From: Prunella strophiata
Taxonomy: Eukaryota; Chordata; Aves; Passeriformes; Prunellidae
Assembly: GCA_036583965.1 (NCBI GenBank)
Contig: JAZBQD010000014.1
Span: 52,209,626 to 52,273,625, forward strand
DNA: 64,000 nucleotides
Direction of reading: 5' to 3'
The notes beneath the pieces were generated by a model, which ran no database searches, was not told the DNA's origin, and was given only the letters and a program-made list of their open reading frames with translations. Of the stretch, positions 1 to 12,899 are shown in pieces. The position numbers and the translations under genes are program-made. Positions within the stretch are counted from its first letter, which is position 1, and each line of letters opens with the position of its first letter.

Positions 1-999
1 TTTCTGCAGATGAGAGCTGCTGCTCTAACCTGGGGCTAAGCAGCCATTTTTCTGAGACTGCTTTTCATCCACAGATGGAGGCAAGGGAAAAATCCAATAT
101 AACAGAAAGCAAAGGAGAGCTAGGGAAATCTGCTAGGAGCTTAAGTTGAAGCTAAACCAGAGGCAATGGCATGACAAAACACACACGAATGGAAAGTTTC
201 ACTTATTACATAATATTGATGGCTGTGGTTTAGGCATTTCATTATTATGATATGAAACTACACTAATTGTAATTATGAAGTAGTATTCATACATCTGTAG
301 TTTATCTTCAGAAGAATTTCTGTCCATTTTATGGCAATAGAACTGAAAATCTTTATAACATAAGGACAGAAGTCCTGCCCCTGTACTTATATACCTACAT
401 GTAGGTGTATTTACTTAGCTGGTAATGAAAAGAGACTCTATGCCAATAAATTGAGGATGCTTTACATTTTTTTGCATTTTTTCTGTATTTTTTTAATGAA
501 AAAACCTTTTCTTTCCAAGTATACAATAAGTAAAGGCTCTACACACAGCTATGTCAAATTAAAGCAAAAGTTTGTTGTAGTTGCTTTTTTTTCCCCAGCA
601 ATCTGCAAAATCACTGACATCATTGAAGCTGAAAATATTTCTGTACAATCTTTGTAATACAGGGAAACTTTTCCCCATAAGCTGTAAAACTCAGCACTTA
701 TTTAACTGATCATAGGGTTTTTATTATCCATTACTTATTTTCCGTCATCATTGCAAAGCCCTGGTCAGGAAGAGGTTTAAGGGAAAGGTAGGAAGAGGGT
801 CAGGTGGGATCAAGTCAAGCCTGAAAAAATGGTTTAGTGATGTGAACAGAAAGAAAGCAAACTGGGGAAAAATTAGCATTTTATGCTCATTAGATTTAAA
901 TGAAGAAAATATTTTAATCAAAATCAGATAATAGAATTACAGAAAAGCTGAAAGAGTTTACGACTGTAAAAAATCTTTACAATTGAAAAGAAACTTCTT
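1..999. other. AT-rich sequence without recognised feature
   Basis: I see no gene, RNA gene or recognisable repeat here. The longest open frame (451-657, plus) is rich in F, K and I, as expected of AT-rich non-coding DNA, and has no recognisable domain. Confidence 0.5.
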
Positions 1000-1275
1000 C
1001 TATGGGCAACATAGTGGATAATAGCATTCAATTAGTAGAGGGTTATTAGGACCAGTGGTCTGTCCTAATATGTGCAGGATGGATTATAAAAGAAAGGGGA
1101 AACAGGGTTAGAAAGGGTGTGTTCCCTTTCTGCCTCCCTTGGGTGCTCTGTGGTTTTTAGGTTGATTGTTCGATTCCCTGACTGCCCTCTGGACAATAAA
1201 ACATTCTCTGAGGGAAAGTCTCTAAAAGAATTTGGACTGCAAGTTTACTTTCTTTCTCTGCAGTAATTCACACAG
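1000..1275 (+). mobile_element. Possible worn retroviral LTR (3' part)
   Basis: A TATA-like box (ATTATAAAAG, 1083-1092) is followed about 105 bp later by a polyadenylation signal (AATAAA, 1195-1200). A pyrimidine-rich stretch then ends near 1272 in a CA dinucleotide. This order and spacing is typical of the U3-R-U5 part of an endogenous retrovirus LTR. I could not fix the left end, found no target-site duplication, and do not recognise the family. A chance TATA plus AATAAA in AT-rich DNA is a real alternative. Boundaries are approximate. Confidence 0.3.
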
Positions 1276-2683
1276 ACTAAGGGATTCTTGATGTGTTGAA
1301 ATATCTCCTAGTGGCTGCTGCTAGAATTAGATATTGGACTCCAGTAAATTAAAGTGTCTGCTATAGAAGTCTATTTGTGCTTAAAGCAGCAAAGGCAGTC
1401 GTGTCCATGTAGGGTGCTGCTGTTGGGAATTTATTTCCATTGTGGTGGCTTCTTTTGGCAATGTGTGAAAATTTAACTGGCTGCAATTTAAGATTGAAAG
1501 TGTAAACCATACCATTCACAAGAGTTGTGTTTTACAATACAGACCTACTATACAACACAAGCCACTGTAGGAATTGCAGATTAAAACTGAAGGGGCAAAT
1601 AAACTCTGTGTTTGGCTAGGGCAGAAAGAGGTTATAAGTCTGACCTGCAAACAAATCTGGTGCCAGTTCTACCTCACAACTACAGCTTTTGGTATGGAAA
1701 AATATTTAAAGTAATTTAAATGTACCCTCAAACTAAGGATCCAGTTTAGTAAATCACAGACTTTCTGACTAAACAACCCACAAAATTTCTTGTGTTTGCT
1801 TTAATCATAACATATTATGGAACATAATTTATTCCAAAAGTAGCCACAAAGTTAGAAAGAGGTCTTTAGAGGAACTTTTGTCATCTAAGGCCATCTAAGA
1901 ATGACCAAGCAGCTACATAGACTTCAAATAATGTACTGCTATGTCATAAAGTCATAGAAATTCTTTCCAGATTTTCCATTGTCTTGTCACAATCTCATAT
2001 TATCTTGACTTTTATCTGGATTAAGCTCAATTAGTTATTAAATGCAGAAGGAGGTATTCAGACCTGCTCAGGTCTAGAGCTCTGGTTAGGAGGAACATGC
2101 TAGCAACTGAACAGCTGGTGAAGTAAACCAGGTACCTTTTTGCTCATAGCCATTTACATATTAATGATGACTTGTGAGGAAATGGAGATCAGTTCAGAGG
2201 AAGACAGGGTATCCAAAAATGTTCAGACATCTGTGTCTGACCTTTGTGCATGTGCAGACTGGGACTGCAACACAAGAACATCTAATAAACATTATCCAAA
2301 ACAGCAGGGCTGGCTGTTTGGGTACCTGTCAGTTCTGCTTTAAACCTTTGTTCACCTTTTTTACCACCCGATGTGAAAAAAAATAAGAGGGTGGCAATGA
2401 CTTAGAAAAAATATGGATCTTGTCATCTGGCAGAGTAGGACACAGAGATGAGCCAATTTCCAGTAAGATTTTACAGGACCTGCTGCTCCCAGGAGCTGCA
2501 CCTTTTTGAGCATCAGTTACCAGTGCACCATGATACCTGGGACTGCCCCAATTTGAAGCCATGTCCCAGCTGCCTGGGATTGCACTCATGGCAGTGGATT
2601 TGTTTGAATGACTTCAAACTAAGCCTAAACGCTTCCTTGTTCCAGCGGGGTCTGTAGCAGATGGGTTGCTCAATGTATTTATT
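1276..2683. other. Unrecognised non-coding sequence
   Basis: Nothing nameable. Two overlapping short open frames near 2140-2390 have no recognisable domain, and their composition is like the surrounding DNA. Confidence 0.45.
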
Positions 2684-2700
2684 TACTAGAGGGCAGCGCT
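2684..2700 (+). promoter_or_regulatory. CTCF-like motif, plus orientation
   Basis: The run ACTAGAGGGCAGC matches the CTCF core consensus (CCASYAGRKGGCRS) at every position from the A onward. The two leading C positions are T here. It sits at the edge of a CpG-rich pocket in otherwise AT-rich DNA. Occupancy is an inference from the motif only. Confidence 0.4.
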
Positions 2701-2880
2701 GGCCGTGAGGTGCAGGAGTCCTGGCTCTTGCTGCGGTCCTGCCGATGCGCTGGCTGCAAAGCATCGGCTGGAGCAGCTCCCCGGGGCTGCTGCTTCTTGC
2801 AGTGCAACAGCACCACCAAATGTCTCTGAGCCACAGCACGGCAGGGTGGCTGCCCTGCGCCCCTTCCAGAACGGGAATAG
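2691..2880. other. Small CpG-rich pocket
   Basis: By eye about ten CpG dinucleotides fall within roughly 190 bp (for example in GGCAGCGCTGGCCG and GCCGATGCGCTGG). CpG is rare through the rest of the window. Short open frames cross it on both strands (2513-2839 minus, 2705-2908 plus), but overlapping frames in GC-rich sequence are expected by chance. It could be an orphan CpG island, an enhancer or an unknown GC-rich repeat. Confidence 0.45.
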
Positions 2881-3895
2881 ACTTTTCCAGGAATCAAATG
2901 TCTCCTAAACATCAGATGAGAGCTTTAGCTTAAGAAAGCATTCATGTTTAACAGCTCCTCTCCTATGGCAGTGTCCACAAATATTGTTCTTTGATCAAAA
3001 ACACCAGCCACCTTATTTCTCATGTTTGTAAAGAAAGCTAACAACTTGTAATCAAACTAGTTTCATATAAAACTTAATATTTGGGTTGGACATAGCCTAA
3101 TTAGACAGATGATTTTTAAAATTATTGTTCTTTCTCACTTCCCCCATTATTTATATCCATTTTCCACACCAAAAATGAAAGTTAACACCATATAAATAAA
3201 GAGCAGGTAATGCAGTCTGAAATAATGACAACCTGCATTTTCACTATTGTTTCACTATTGACCTTTCCATGATTTTTTTTTTTTTTTTTTAATGAAAGTC
3301 TACCCATTGGTGCCCTGTAGAGAATTATTCCCTTACTCTCTCTGTTTGAAGAGGATTTGGATACTGCTTAGTCTTTGGGTTTTCTTAGTTCCATTTTCTT
3401 TTTTTTTTTTTTTTGCTTGATAACCTGTGATACAGCTTTTTTACTCTTGGAAATGAATAGTACTGAGCAAAGTAATTCAGAACATTTCAGACAGCATGTG
3501 TTAATGTGACTCCCCTTTCCAAAACTTCCTAGCCTCTGTCTTTCCACAGGGGGAAATACTACAAATTAATCTGTATAGCACTTTTACTTGTGTTACTTAA
3601 GAGTCAATACACATAAGCAGAAGTCTAGGACTTGACCTTACTCTACATAGCCTAGCAGTTTTCTTGGGGGTTAGCTGGATTCTGTTTCTCACCAACTCTC
3701 AGCAGAGGGGAGATTGCCATCATTTCAGTGTAGTCTACATACCCCTCCTGATGTTTCACTAATTTGACCTCAATGTTCTGGTTTGAATCTGCAACACACT
3801 GCTGAAAACAGATTTATAGATCTCTTAAATGTACATCTCTAGGCTTCTTCTTGAATTGCACCTTCTCTCTTCATTCTAAGGTTCCTTATTGCTCA
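2881..3895. other. Unrecognised non-coding sequence with poly-T runs
   Basis: No gene seen. Two homopolymers stand out: 18 T at 3273-3290 and 16 T at 3399-3414. The rest is AT-rich. Confidence 0.5.
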
Positions 3896-4948
3896 GGGTT
3901 GACCCTTGCTGGTTGCCAGGTGTCCATCAAAGCTGCTCTGTCACTTGCCTCCTCAGCTAGATGGGGAGAGAAAATGTAGCAAAAGGTTTATGGGTTGAGG
4001 TTAGAACAGGAAGAGATCACTCATCAATTACCATTGTGAGCAAAACAGACTTGGAGAAAATTAATCTCTTACCAATCAAATCTGAATAAGATGATAAGAA
4101 ATAAAACCAAAACACTTTCTCTCCACTTCTTCCTTCTTCCCAGGTTTAATTTTATTCCTGAGTTGTCTATCTCCTCCCCTGAAGCAGCACAGGGACAAGG
4201 CAATGTGAACTGTGGTCAGCTCATCACACCTTGTCCCTGCTGCTCCTTCCTGCTCTGGTGGAGGACGCTGCACCTTCTTTTCCTCCTCCAGGGGGAAGCA
4301 GACTCCACGATCTTCTCCACTGTGAGTCCTTCCCATGGGCTGCTGTTCATCCTGAACTCCAGTGTGGGTCCCTTCCACAAGGTGCAGTCCTTCAGGAACA
4401 GACTGCTCCCACCATGGGACCACAAATCCTGCCAGCAAACCCGCTCCATTGTGGGCTCCTCTCTCCATTGGTCCAGAGGTCTTGACAGGAGCCTGCTCCA
4501 TCACAGGCTTTTCCTGGGTGTCACAGCCTCCTTTGGACACCCCCCTGCTCTGGTGTGGGCTCCTCCAGGGGCTGCAGGTGGATCTCTGCTCCCTGTGCTC
4601 CTCCCTGGGCTGCAGGGCCACAGCTGCCTCCCCATGGGCTGCACCACGGGCTGCAGGGGAATCTCAGCTCAGTGCCTGGAGCATCTCCTCCCTCCTTCTT
4701 CACTGACCTCATTGTCTGCAGGGCTGCTCCTCTCACATGTTGTCACACTCCTCTCTCCAGCTGTAGTTGAGCAGGTGGGGTTTTTCCCTCTCTTAGCTCT
4801 GTTACCCCTGAGGTGCTGAAGGCCTCCCCCTTGTCCAGCAGGAGGTCTGTCTTGGAGCCAGCTGACATTGGTTCTGCTGGACATTGGGAAGCTTCTAGAA
4901 GCTTCTCACACCTATAGTCCCCACCACTGCCAAAACCTGCCATGCAAA
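3896..4948 (-). mobile_element. Solitary endogenous-retrovirus LTR, passerine ERV family
   Basis: This GC-richer 1.05 kb block resembles, along its whole length, the block at 32270-33286. Shared landmarks in plus-strand order are a start like GTTGACxCTGGCTGG, a CAGCTGGACAGGGGAGAGAAA-like segment, repeated 'CCATGGGCTGC/CTCCA' motifs, GGGCTGCAGG blocks, CTCACATGTT, AGCTTCTCACA and a CATGCAAA end. I recall this as a common LTR family of passerine genomes (ERVL-like). Read on the minus strand, the CATGCAAA end is the LTR start, and AATAAA occurs at 4148-4153. I did not find a clean TG...CA end pair or target duplication, so ends are approximate. No internal gag, pol or env sequence adjoins it, so it is a solo LTR. 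A 242-codon open frame on plus (4091-4819) lies wholly inside it and has no recognisable domain. Confidence 0.72.
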
Positions 4949-7900
4949 TGAAATGTGTTTATATACAGTCGACTTATCATTTTGTCCAAATTTAAATTGC
5001 TGAATAGTAAATCAAATGGTCTGAAAATTACTGAGAGTTCAGTGTGTCCTCAACTAGACATCACAGAATTAGATAAGAGAAAAGGTTAGGAGGGATTCTT
5101 TTATCTAGATACTGGAGATTTTGTAACATTCTTAGGCTTCAGTGTTTTATTATCCTAATTAGACAGTTGTGTCAGTAGAATAAAAATTATTTTCTTAATT
5201 TCTCTATTCATCTTCTCTACTAAAAGCTGTTTTACACAGTGGAAGACTATTTTGAAAGTCTTCATTTGATCCATTTGATTTTTTTCCCTTAGATTTAACT
5301 ATACCACTTTCTTCACATGCTGTTTCTAAGCATCTTTATCTTATTCTTCTTTGGACTCTCAAATACAGGCAATTGAGAAAATTGGTTTACTTTCAAGTAG
5401 ACTTTTAACAGGAAAAAAAAAAAAAAAAGAAAAAAGGAGACAAATGAAATAAATATAGATGATTTTTAAATTGAAGGATTAATGACAAGAGCATTTGAAG
5501 GTGTGCCACAGATTCTGAGGTATGGTGAAATGTGCCTAAATCTGACCCATCACTGTGAACCTGACATCATATGTTTTTAGGACAATGCCTGTTACCTTCT
5601 TTTGGGAAGCTTCTTCAATGGTCCTGAATGTACCTGTAATGAAATTATTTTTTCATTCTTCTTTTCTTTTTGGTGCTAAGGATATATAAGGATAAGGATA
5701 TAATGATATCATCTATCTGTCTCTTCTTCAGCCAAGTATTGTCTGATTCTATGTGTAAAGTCTAATCATAATTTTGTGCCTGCCTTAAGCACAATCACAA
5801 GTAAAATAGCCAGACAGGAACATAATTCGAGTTCTGTGTGTCACTTAAGCAAAGAAGGACTGATTAAGAAAATATATCTGTTCATCTATTCTCTATTACA
5901 AAGTCAGAATGACAACAAAAATCACAATCATTCTCTAAAAGCTGTCATTATATTTTACTGGGGAAAAAAATGGGGAACTTGCCAGGTGAAATCTTTTCAT
6001 CTTTTCAACCCTAAAATATGGCTTTTCCTTGTACACAAGCCTTTCCTTTAATATAGCTAAGTTGTTTGGGTTTTGTTTTTTCCTGAAAGGGATTATCTGT
6101 TTATGAATACTGCTTCTTGAAGGGCAAAAAGCTTTATCAAATCATTCTAACCATAGAGAATATAGACCTTATTCCCATTTTATATCTGGAAATCTCTGAA
6201 GACCTTGATTCATGTATGTCAGGTGATACACCATCAGCCAGGGCTTTGAGAAATAAGAACTGTAAGCCTTTATGCTTATATACATCTATCAATGAACAGC
6301 CATTATCATGTTACACTGAAAGAGTCCTTGTAAACACAGGATCAACCATTTCAATGGGCCCTTATGAGCAGCCAGATTCAAATGATAAGCAGTAATTAAC
6401 TAAGCCACCATCTCAGCCTTCTCAGCCTGCAGCCTGGCTGTCCTGAAGGTAGCATGGGGGCACAGCAAGTGGCTCAAAACTTCCTGAGAATCAGGTTATG
6501 TTAGTCTCAAAATCATGAACAGTTTAGACAATGGAAGCTAGATATTGTGGGGCTAATCCTTCATTCTTGAAGAAAGGGACAGAAAAAGACCAGAAGGGAG
6601 TGTTACGGTAAAATCTGAGAATATGAAAATAAGGGGGAATGAATGTTCAGTACTTACCAACCAGTATTCTCTCATCACATTCCTGGAGTTCAGAGACCAG
6701 AAAAACAAAAATATCTTCATGTTGAAAAAGAAAACAAATAATGCTTAAATGTCATATTTCCTGTGTTTTGGTGAAAACAAACATGGCAAATAAACATCTT
6801 AATGTCTGGTACTGGTTTCTGTCTGTTCAACATGATGTTTTGGTAGTGTTGAACAATCACCACAGAGGACCTGGTTCCCTTTACTCACTTACATCCCTGT
6901 ATATAAAGTGTGAAGTTGGCCATTTAATTTGGCCATATTTGAAATCCACATTCAAGCATGCAAGATGATGTGTTAAAGGAAGAAAGCAAAGGCCTGGTTG
7001 CTTGGGTGGATAATAAGTGTAGTTTTAATACTTGTGCTCAAGATGGCAGCACGAAAACATAAAACAAAAGCTTCAGTGGCAACTTTCCAGAGCGCCACTG
7101 GCTCTTCCCTATTCATTTTATTGCATTCTGTTCAAAAGACTGAACAGTTTGAAGCACAGAACGGTGGGCAATGAAGAACACCCAGAGAGTAAATATTCAA
7201 GAAGAGGGAAAAACTCATTAAAATTTGTGTTATTAAAAATAGAGTAATGGTGAAATAATGAACCTTCTGACAGTAGTTCATTAACAGTTAAAAATATCAA
7301 ATCAGAAAAATATTAGCATAAACTAGATCCTGGTGAATTCCTACCAAATCTTTCAGCTGCAATTAATGTAATTGTGATGACTGTCATCAAAATGACAAGC
7401 TATGATATTTTAAGAGAACATCTTTATTCTTATTCTCAGTGTTAATATTTTCCTGCATTTAAATGTATTCCCCACCACAGATGTATACCCTCTATCCCTT
7501 TGCTTCTCTGTCTTATGAGTGATGCATGTACATTTTCCTATCAATGCACATTCATTATCTAATTGTTTTTTCCCCAATAAATATTTGATGTGCTTAGCTA
7601 CAAACCATCGTAGTGTGTGCTTTGCCTATAGAGATGAAAATTACTTAATTTATTACTTACAGATTATATAGAGGTTGGTGCCAAGAAGCTTTGGTACCAT
7701 TAACTCTGATGCATCAAAAAGTTCTTGTCAGGTATCATTATGAAGGTATGTTATTGTGTTTTATCACACAGAAGATTGCACTAGGGTAAAACAGAATTAG
7801 ACAAAATCAGACTAAACCAGACACTTGACAGTAAATCACTGAGCAACATTAGGAAATATTAATAGAGTGAGCAGACACAATCCATCTGGAGCCAAATAAA

Positions 7901-9192
7901 TCCCTACAAAGAATTTTCCAAAGAAATTAATGCAAAAGCATACTACTTCCATGAAGGTAGAAACTGGGATATGTTAACTCTCCCTGACATTGTAGCAATA
8001 TGAGAGTAACAATGCTTAAATACTCCAGGCCCCGTTTGTATTTTTAAATCTTCACATCAGCATATTTTCCTTGACAGCAAACTAGAACAATGTGTGAGAG
8101 ATGGAGAAAGATGTATGGTGTTACAGGTTGTGCTAAATCTGTACAATAAGAGAGTTTTCTGCTATGTTTAGAAAAGAGTATGGTGATTTACAGTAGAGTA
8201 CAGGCTGTATGTCATCTCTTACTGATGTGACAGTGTACCTCTCCCTTTAGAAAACAGAGGGGTGGCTGCTAAGTTGGTCTAAGGGAGAGCTCTTAGAAAG
8301 GAAGTAGTTAGAGCATATTTTGATGTATTCTTGAAGATAGTGTAATATTTATGGATTTTCATAGTAATTTCAACTTGAAAACTGTCCCAAGTTTGCCAGT
8401 GTAGGATAGATCAAGTAAGTAAACTAGTCATCATTGGAAAATGCTTTAAATCTGGGTCAGCCTTTTTTTTTTACTTTTCATAAAATGGAAAAATTATCTG
8501 CAAATGCCCACAAAATCTGAAATTATTTACCAGAGGAGATATAGTATTGTAATCTTCTCTCCCTATTAATCAAAGTCATGGAAAAAAGAAGGAGGTATTT
8601 GTAAGTCTTACTTCAGTTTCTTAGTCCCTGTCTGTGGCAGCATTTCCAAAGAGTCACATGTAGCCATCTGGTTACCATCTGGGTTTTATCAAACAGCATG
8701 GGACATTTCCAAGCAGTTATGCAGAAAAAAACTGAGCATCAACAGTGCGTGTGTAAAAGTACCTGAAAGAAATATGCATACTCTGCCATGGAAGCTCCAT
8801 CATACAGAGCATATGACCAGCTTTTTATCCAGTACTTTCTTTGAATATCTATTCATTTTGATGACAGTAACCCCTCTGAGTGGTTGCAGACTGAGCCTTT
8901 GCTTTCTGAGCTGTAATCAGTCTAGCTGAATTGTACCTTCTGGAATCAATGAGGTAAGGCTGGATTTTTACAGCACTTACCCATTACAGGGACTTACACC
9001 CCAGTTAAAGGCAGTTGTACATGCTGAGCATGACTTCATGGACATTCTGCTGAAGAAAGAAGGTATTTTGCAACTCTCCTGTGTCTTTTACTTTGCAACA
9101 GTACCTATTCCTTGGGCTTCTTAGGAGAGATGGAACACCCAAAGGAATTTTATACCTCTGAAACCCATTTCCAGACGTATGCCCAGTTTCAG
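4949..9192. other. Unrecognised AT-rich sequence
   Basis: No gene or named repeat seen. It holds a 16 A run at 5413-5428 and a short GGATATAA-type reiteration near 5680-5710. Open frames at 5776-6051 and 6117-6395 (plus) have no recognisable domain. Confidence 0.5.
7352..7400. promoter_or_regulatory. Homeodomain-site cluster, enhancer-like
   Basis: An E-box (CAGCTG) is followed at once by CAATTAATGTAATT, which offers several TAAT/ATTA homeodomain cores. Next comes the 15 bp palindrome TGATGACTGTCATCA (7375-7389; 7 bp arms around one T). It contains TGATGAC and TGTCA half-sites resembling PBX and MEIS/PREP/TGIF sites. A further TGACA follows. The density is like a conserved developmental enhancer. 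Conservation cannot be judged from one sequence. Confidence 0.3.
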
Positions 9193-9300
9193 CATAGAAT
9201 TGTAGAATATCCTTAGTTGTAAGGGATTCACGAGGATTATCAAACTCCCCATCCTGCACAGGACAACCCCAACAATTACACCATGTGCCTGAGGGCATTT
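9193..9300 (-). mobile_element. CR1 LINE, 3' end fragment
   Basis: Plus-strand landmarks of a reversed CR1 3' end are present: CATAGAATTGTAGAATATCC, then TTGTAAGGGATTCACGAGGA, then CCTGCACAGGACAACCCCAA, then CCATGTGCCTGAGGGCATT. The element is about 108 bp, strongly 5'-truncated as is usual for CR1, with scattered substitutions. It has no coding capacity. Confidence 0.85.
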
Positions 9301-9589
9301 AACAGGAATGCAGTAAGCCCAGCATGAACATTTGAGCTTAGAGACAAATGAATGATTGCAGTCCCTTTGCAGCTGCCATGACTGGAGAACATGGTCATCT
9401 CTTCATGTGTAAAGAAAGTAAAAATCTGCTGCACCTTTTTGTAGCATGTCTTGGTTGCAAATGCTGGTCATTCTGCCCTTCAATTCTTCTTATTTCTTGC
9501 TGGATGCACAATTTACAGGGCTCTGAAAACAGCAGTATAACATGAATCCTCTAATCCTCTGACTGGTTTTGTTGAGATTCTACCACATG

Positions 9590-9664
9590 CAAATAACCCA
9601 AACAAAACAAAATAAAATTAAAACAAGCAAATAAACAAAACCCCAAAGCAAAACAAACCAAAAG
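9590..9664. repeat. A-rich low-complexity tract (CAAA/AAACA type)
   Basis: About 75 bp composed almost only of A and C, in irregular AAACA and CAAAA units. It is not attached to a recognisable retroelement. Confidence 0.85.
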
Positions 9665-10835
9665 GAGCAATTAATGAAATAAATCAGATGTCATGACTTT
9701 GATTTCTCCTGTCCTCTCTCCACATAATATTCCCAGTTCTATTAAGCTACTGTTTGAAAGAGACTCTAATGGACTGATTCTTTCAGTTGCATACACTGGT
9801 TTCATTTCATTTAAGTAATGAACCCCCAGATTGCACCCAGTTAATGATTTATCCCTAGGCCTACTATGACTACTGGTAGTTTTCCTGACAAAACAATATG
9901 TTGCCATCCCTTCATGAGATCAAGATGAAAGTGCCTTTTGAAATTATTGAATCCATTTATTTGGTTTTGTTATTCATCTTCCTTTGTGACATTTGTTGCA
10001 GTCATCTCACTCCTCTGAGGGATTTCATAATCCTAAGCTTGTATTTGTCTTGAGCTGTAAAAAGAAAAACTCTTGGGAGAAAGGAGGAAGGAATACTTCT
10101 ATTCCTATAAGCAAAAAGTCAAGTTGATAAAGATGAAAAGACAAACCAGCAATATCATTTAAGGTAATTTTGTGTCTAGCTAAAGACAAAAAGTTGAAAA
10201 CATGCCAGAACATTCCAAGAGGGCTCTGTACAGAAGAGGGAATTTGTCTGTCCTCTTGCTTTTCAGTTTGGGTTAAAATCAAAAATTCCCCTGTATTTTA
10301 AGAGAGCACATCTACACACAGTATTTAAGGTAACTGAAGATAATTAATGGTCTTCCATAAAAGAGGAAAATAGGAGACAGGTAGATGGGAGAGCCCTTAG
10401 AAAGCAAAGAAAAGTTCTGCTCTGAAAAAATAAATTCTGAAGTATATGGAGATTCCTTTCTTTCCTCTCTTGCCAAAGGAGATGCAGGTTGTGGAGATAC
10501 TACAATAGAGGGGATTAGGCAGTTGGGACATAAAAGGAATTAGAATAATGAAAATGATCCATGTAGTTGTTCTGTAGGAGGGTGCCCAGAGCTCTTTTAA
10601 TATATATTATAGCTGAAAAATGATGCAGTAATAAAATCTCTGGAATTCAGCAATAGGTTAGTTACACTGGTATGTAAAGTGCTTTCAGTCTTTACAGAAA
10701 TATATTTGCATGTTTGCTTACTTAAGGCAAACAGCAGTCATTGTAATCCAACCAAAGCTTCAGCTTCCACCTAAAACCTCACTGATCTACCACCAAATAA
10801 ATTGTATGGGAACTGGAACTTTACATTTACTAGCT

Positions 10836-10874
10836 TAAAAAAAAAAATATATATATATACATATATATATATAC
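10836..10874. repeat. Poly-A followed by (AT)n microsatellite
   Basis: A run of A leads into two AT arrays separated by a TACAT interruption. Confidence 0.9.
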
Positions 10875-12899
10875 AAAAAACCTTGTGCCAGAAAACCATA
10901 CTCTAATGTTCTCATTGATTTAGGAAATATTATTCACTGTTAGACAGTTTTAAGAATGTTATGATTGAGTTAGTAGAATATTTTAGACTATTCTGCTTTT
11001 TATTCACTTGCCAGCTTTTGCCAGTCTCAGGTAATATGTTTACAGCTCTCTTTTCTATTAGGGTTGTTTTGGGGTTTTTTTTTGGAATACACCCAGCTTC
11101 TCAAATCACAGCTTTCTTTCACAAGTAAGAATTAGGCATTGCAGATAATGGTTTTAAGAGATCTTCCAGCTTTTGACTGATCACAGCTGAAAAGCAGCTA
11201 ACTGCTGAGCTTCAGTGAGCTGGCAGCATTGACCCAGACAAAAGCTTATAGAGGCATGAAGACAGAAGCATGAAGGCTAAGCCAGAAGAAGTTTCTTTAT
11301 TTCTTTAAAGCTGTGAACTTGAAGGAAAAGACAGTAATGGTGGCTGAAGCATTTAGCCAGCAAAAATTTAGGTTTTGCTGAGGCCATCAGGATTACTGGA
11401 TGTGGAGGTTTTTGCATCTACATTGTCCATTAGTGGAAGCTTCTCAGAGTCTGTTAACTCATGAGATATCAACAGACAGGACTGGTGAGAGAAAACCTCA
11501 GTGTTCCAGTGTAGACAGTGATCAACACATATGTGAGTTTGACTGTAGGAAGAGTCAGAAGCACAAACAACTTCAGATTTTCTAACCTGTATCTGGCAAA
11601 ATCTGAAGTACAGAAATAGGTGAAGGAGGTAACATGAGACCATGGGGACAGGGGGAGATGAGGCAAGAGCGAGAGAGTTTTAGACCCAGACTTGCTCCAT
11701 GAGAAAATGAATAGAAAAGGCAAGATGGCAATGAAAAAAGAAAAACTGTTTTCACTAAAATGAAAAAGGCCAGAAATGAGAGGCCAAGGGAAACATAAAT
11801 GATGTTTCTCTTCCTCAAGATGTTGAGAAGGAGAAGGAAACATAACTTCTTAGACAGAAGGGAGAGAATAAAGAACTGAAGCCTCTTAAAATCATGGTGA
11901 AGATGCAGGTTTTCATTAGTCAAGAGTCCTGGCTAAGAAATTGTAGATTTGTCATTTGAGCAGACCCAGCAGAAAATGTGCTGCTTGTCAGGATGCATTT
12001 AGTAAGAATATAAATTACATGAAACTGTAAGGTTGTAGAGACTTCTGGTAAAACCAGAAGAATGAATTAATATCTCTCATGCTGGAGCAAGTGACACAAG
12101 TGTCCCATTAGGTGGGTCTCTTGGTTGAAGAATACATTCAGTAATTTAAAATTTCATGGTAGTTACTGAAGTTTTCAAGTCCATATGGAAAAAGCAAAAG
12201 CATGGCAAGATCAGAAGCAGAAGAGTAACATAAGATAGCAAGTGCTATGGAAAAGATCAGAAGGAAGGGTCCACAAGGAATGCAGAATTGCTGGTGAGAG
12301 AGAGAAGAGTATTAGAGTAAAATGATGTCTTCAAAAACAGGACATTTAGTGTAAAGTGAGAATGAGGCACAATAAGTCTTGGCAAACTACAAGAAGAAAA
12401 AAAACAACAAACATTAGCCATGACCTTCTCACTTTCTTAGAAAACGATGAAACTACAAAAAGTATCATCAGTTTTCATTAATGATAGTAGATCAGAATGC
12501 AAAATTAAAGGTATAATTTCTTATAGAAGTTCAAGGAAAGAAAAAGCATAGGAGCTTTTTTCTAAGAGCTTGATTAGTGATGCAAAATTGGGAAGCCTCT
12601 GCCATACAGAGAAGTATTCTGTTTTCATGCAATATCAGACAACCCTGAAGACCTTTTGAAAACAGTAATTGAATAGCAGTTGATGTTTCAAAATGCTGCA
12701 GCTACAGAGTGATAACAAAATTTTTCTGCTATAAATGGGAAGAACTTTGTGATTGGGAGGAAATGAGCTGAGATGCCTAGCTAATCAGCTGAGGCCTCTG
12801 ATTTGTTAGCAGAGAGGGGGCTAAGAACCTAAGACATAACAGGAAGTACTTCCAGAAGAATAAATAGAAAAATCTTAAGGTCACCAAATAAATTTTGTG

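Larger units (their letters stand above)
9301..12899. other. Unrecognised AT-rich sequence with simple repeats
   Basis: No gene seen. Minus-strand open frames at 11368-11643, 11469-11843 and 11582-11923 overlap one another in different frames and have no recognisable domain. Purine-rich stretches occur near 11640-11880 and 12290-12310. Confidence 0.45.

Noticed and set aside
4091..4819. 242-codon open frame on the plus strand, the longest in the window
   Set aside because: It lies wholly inside the ERV LTR, has no recognisable domain, and reflects the GC-richer, stop-poor composition of the LTR.
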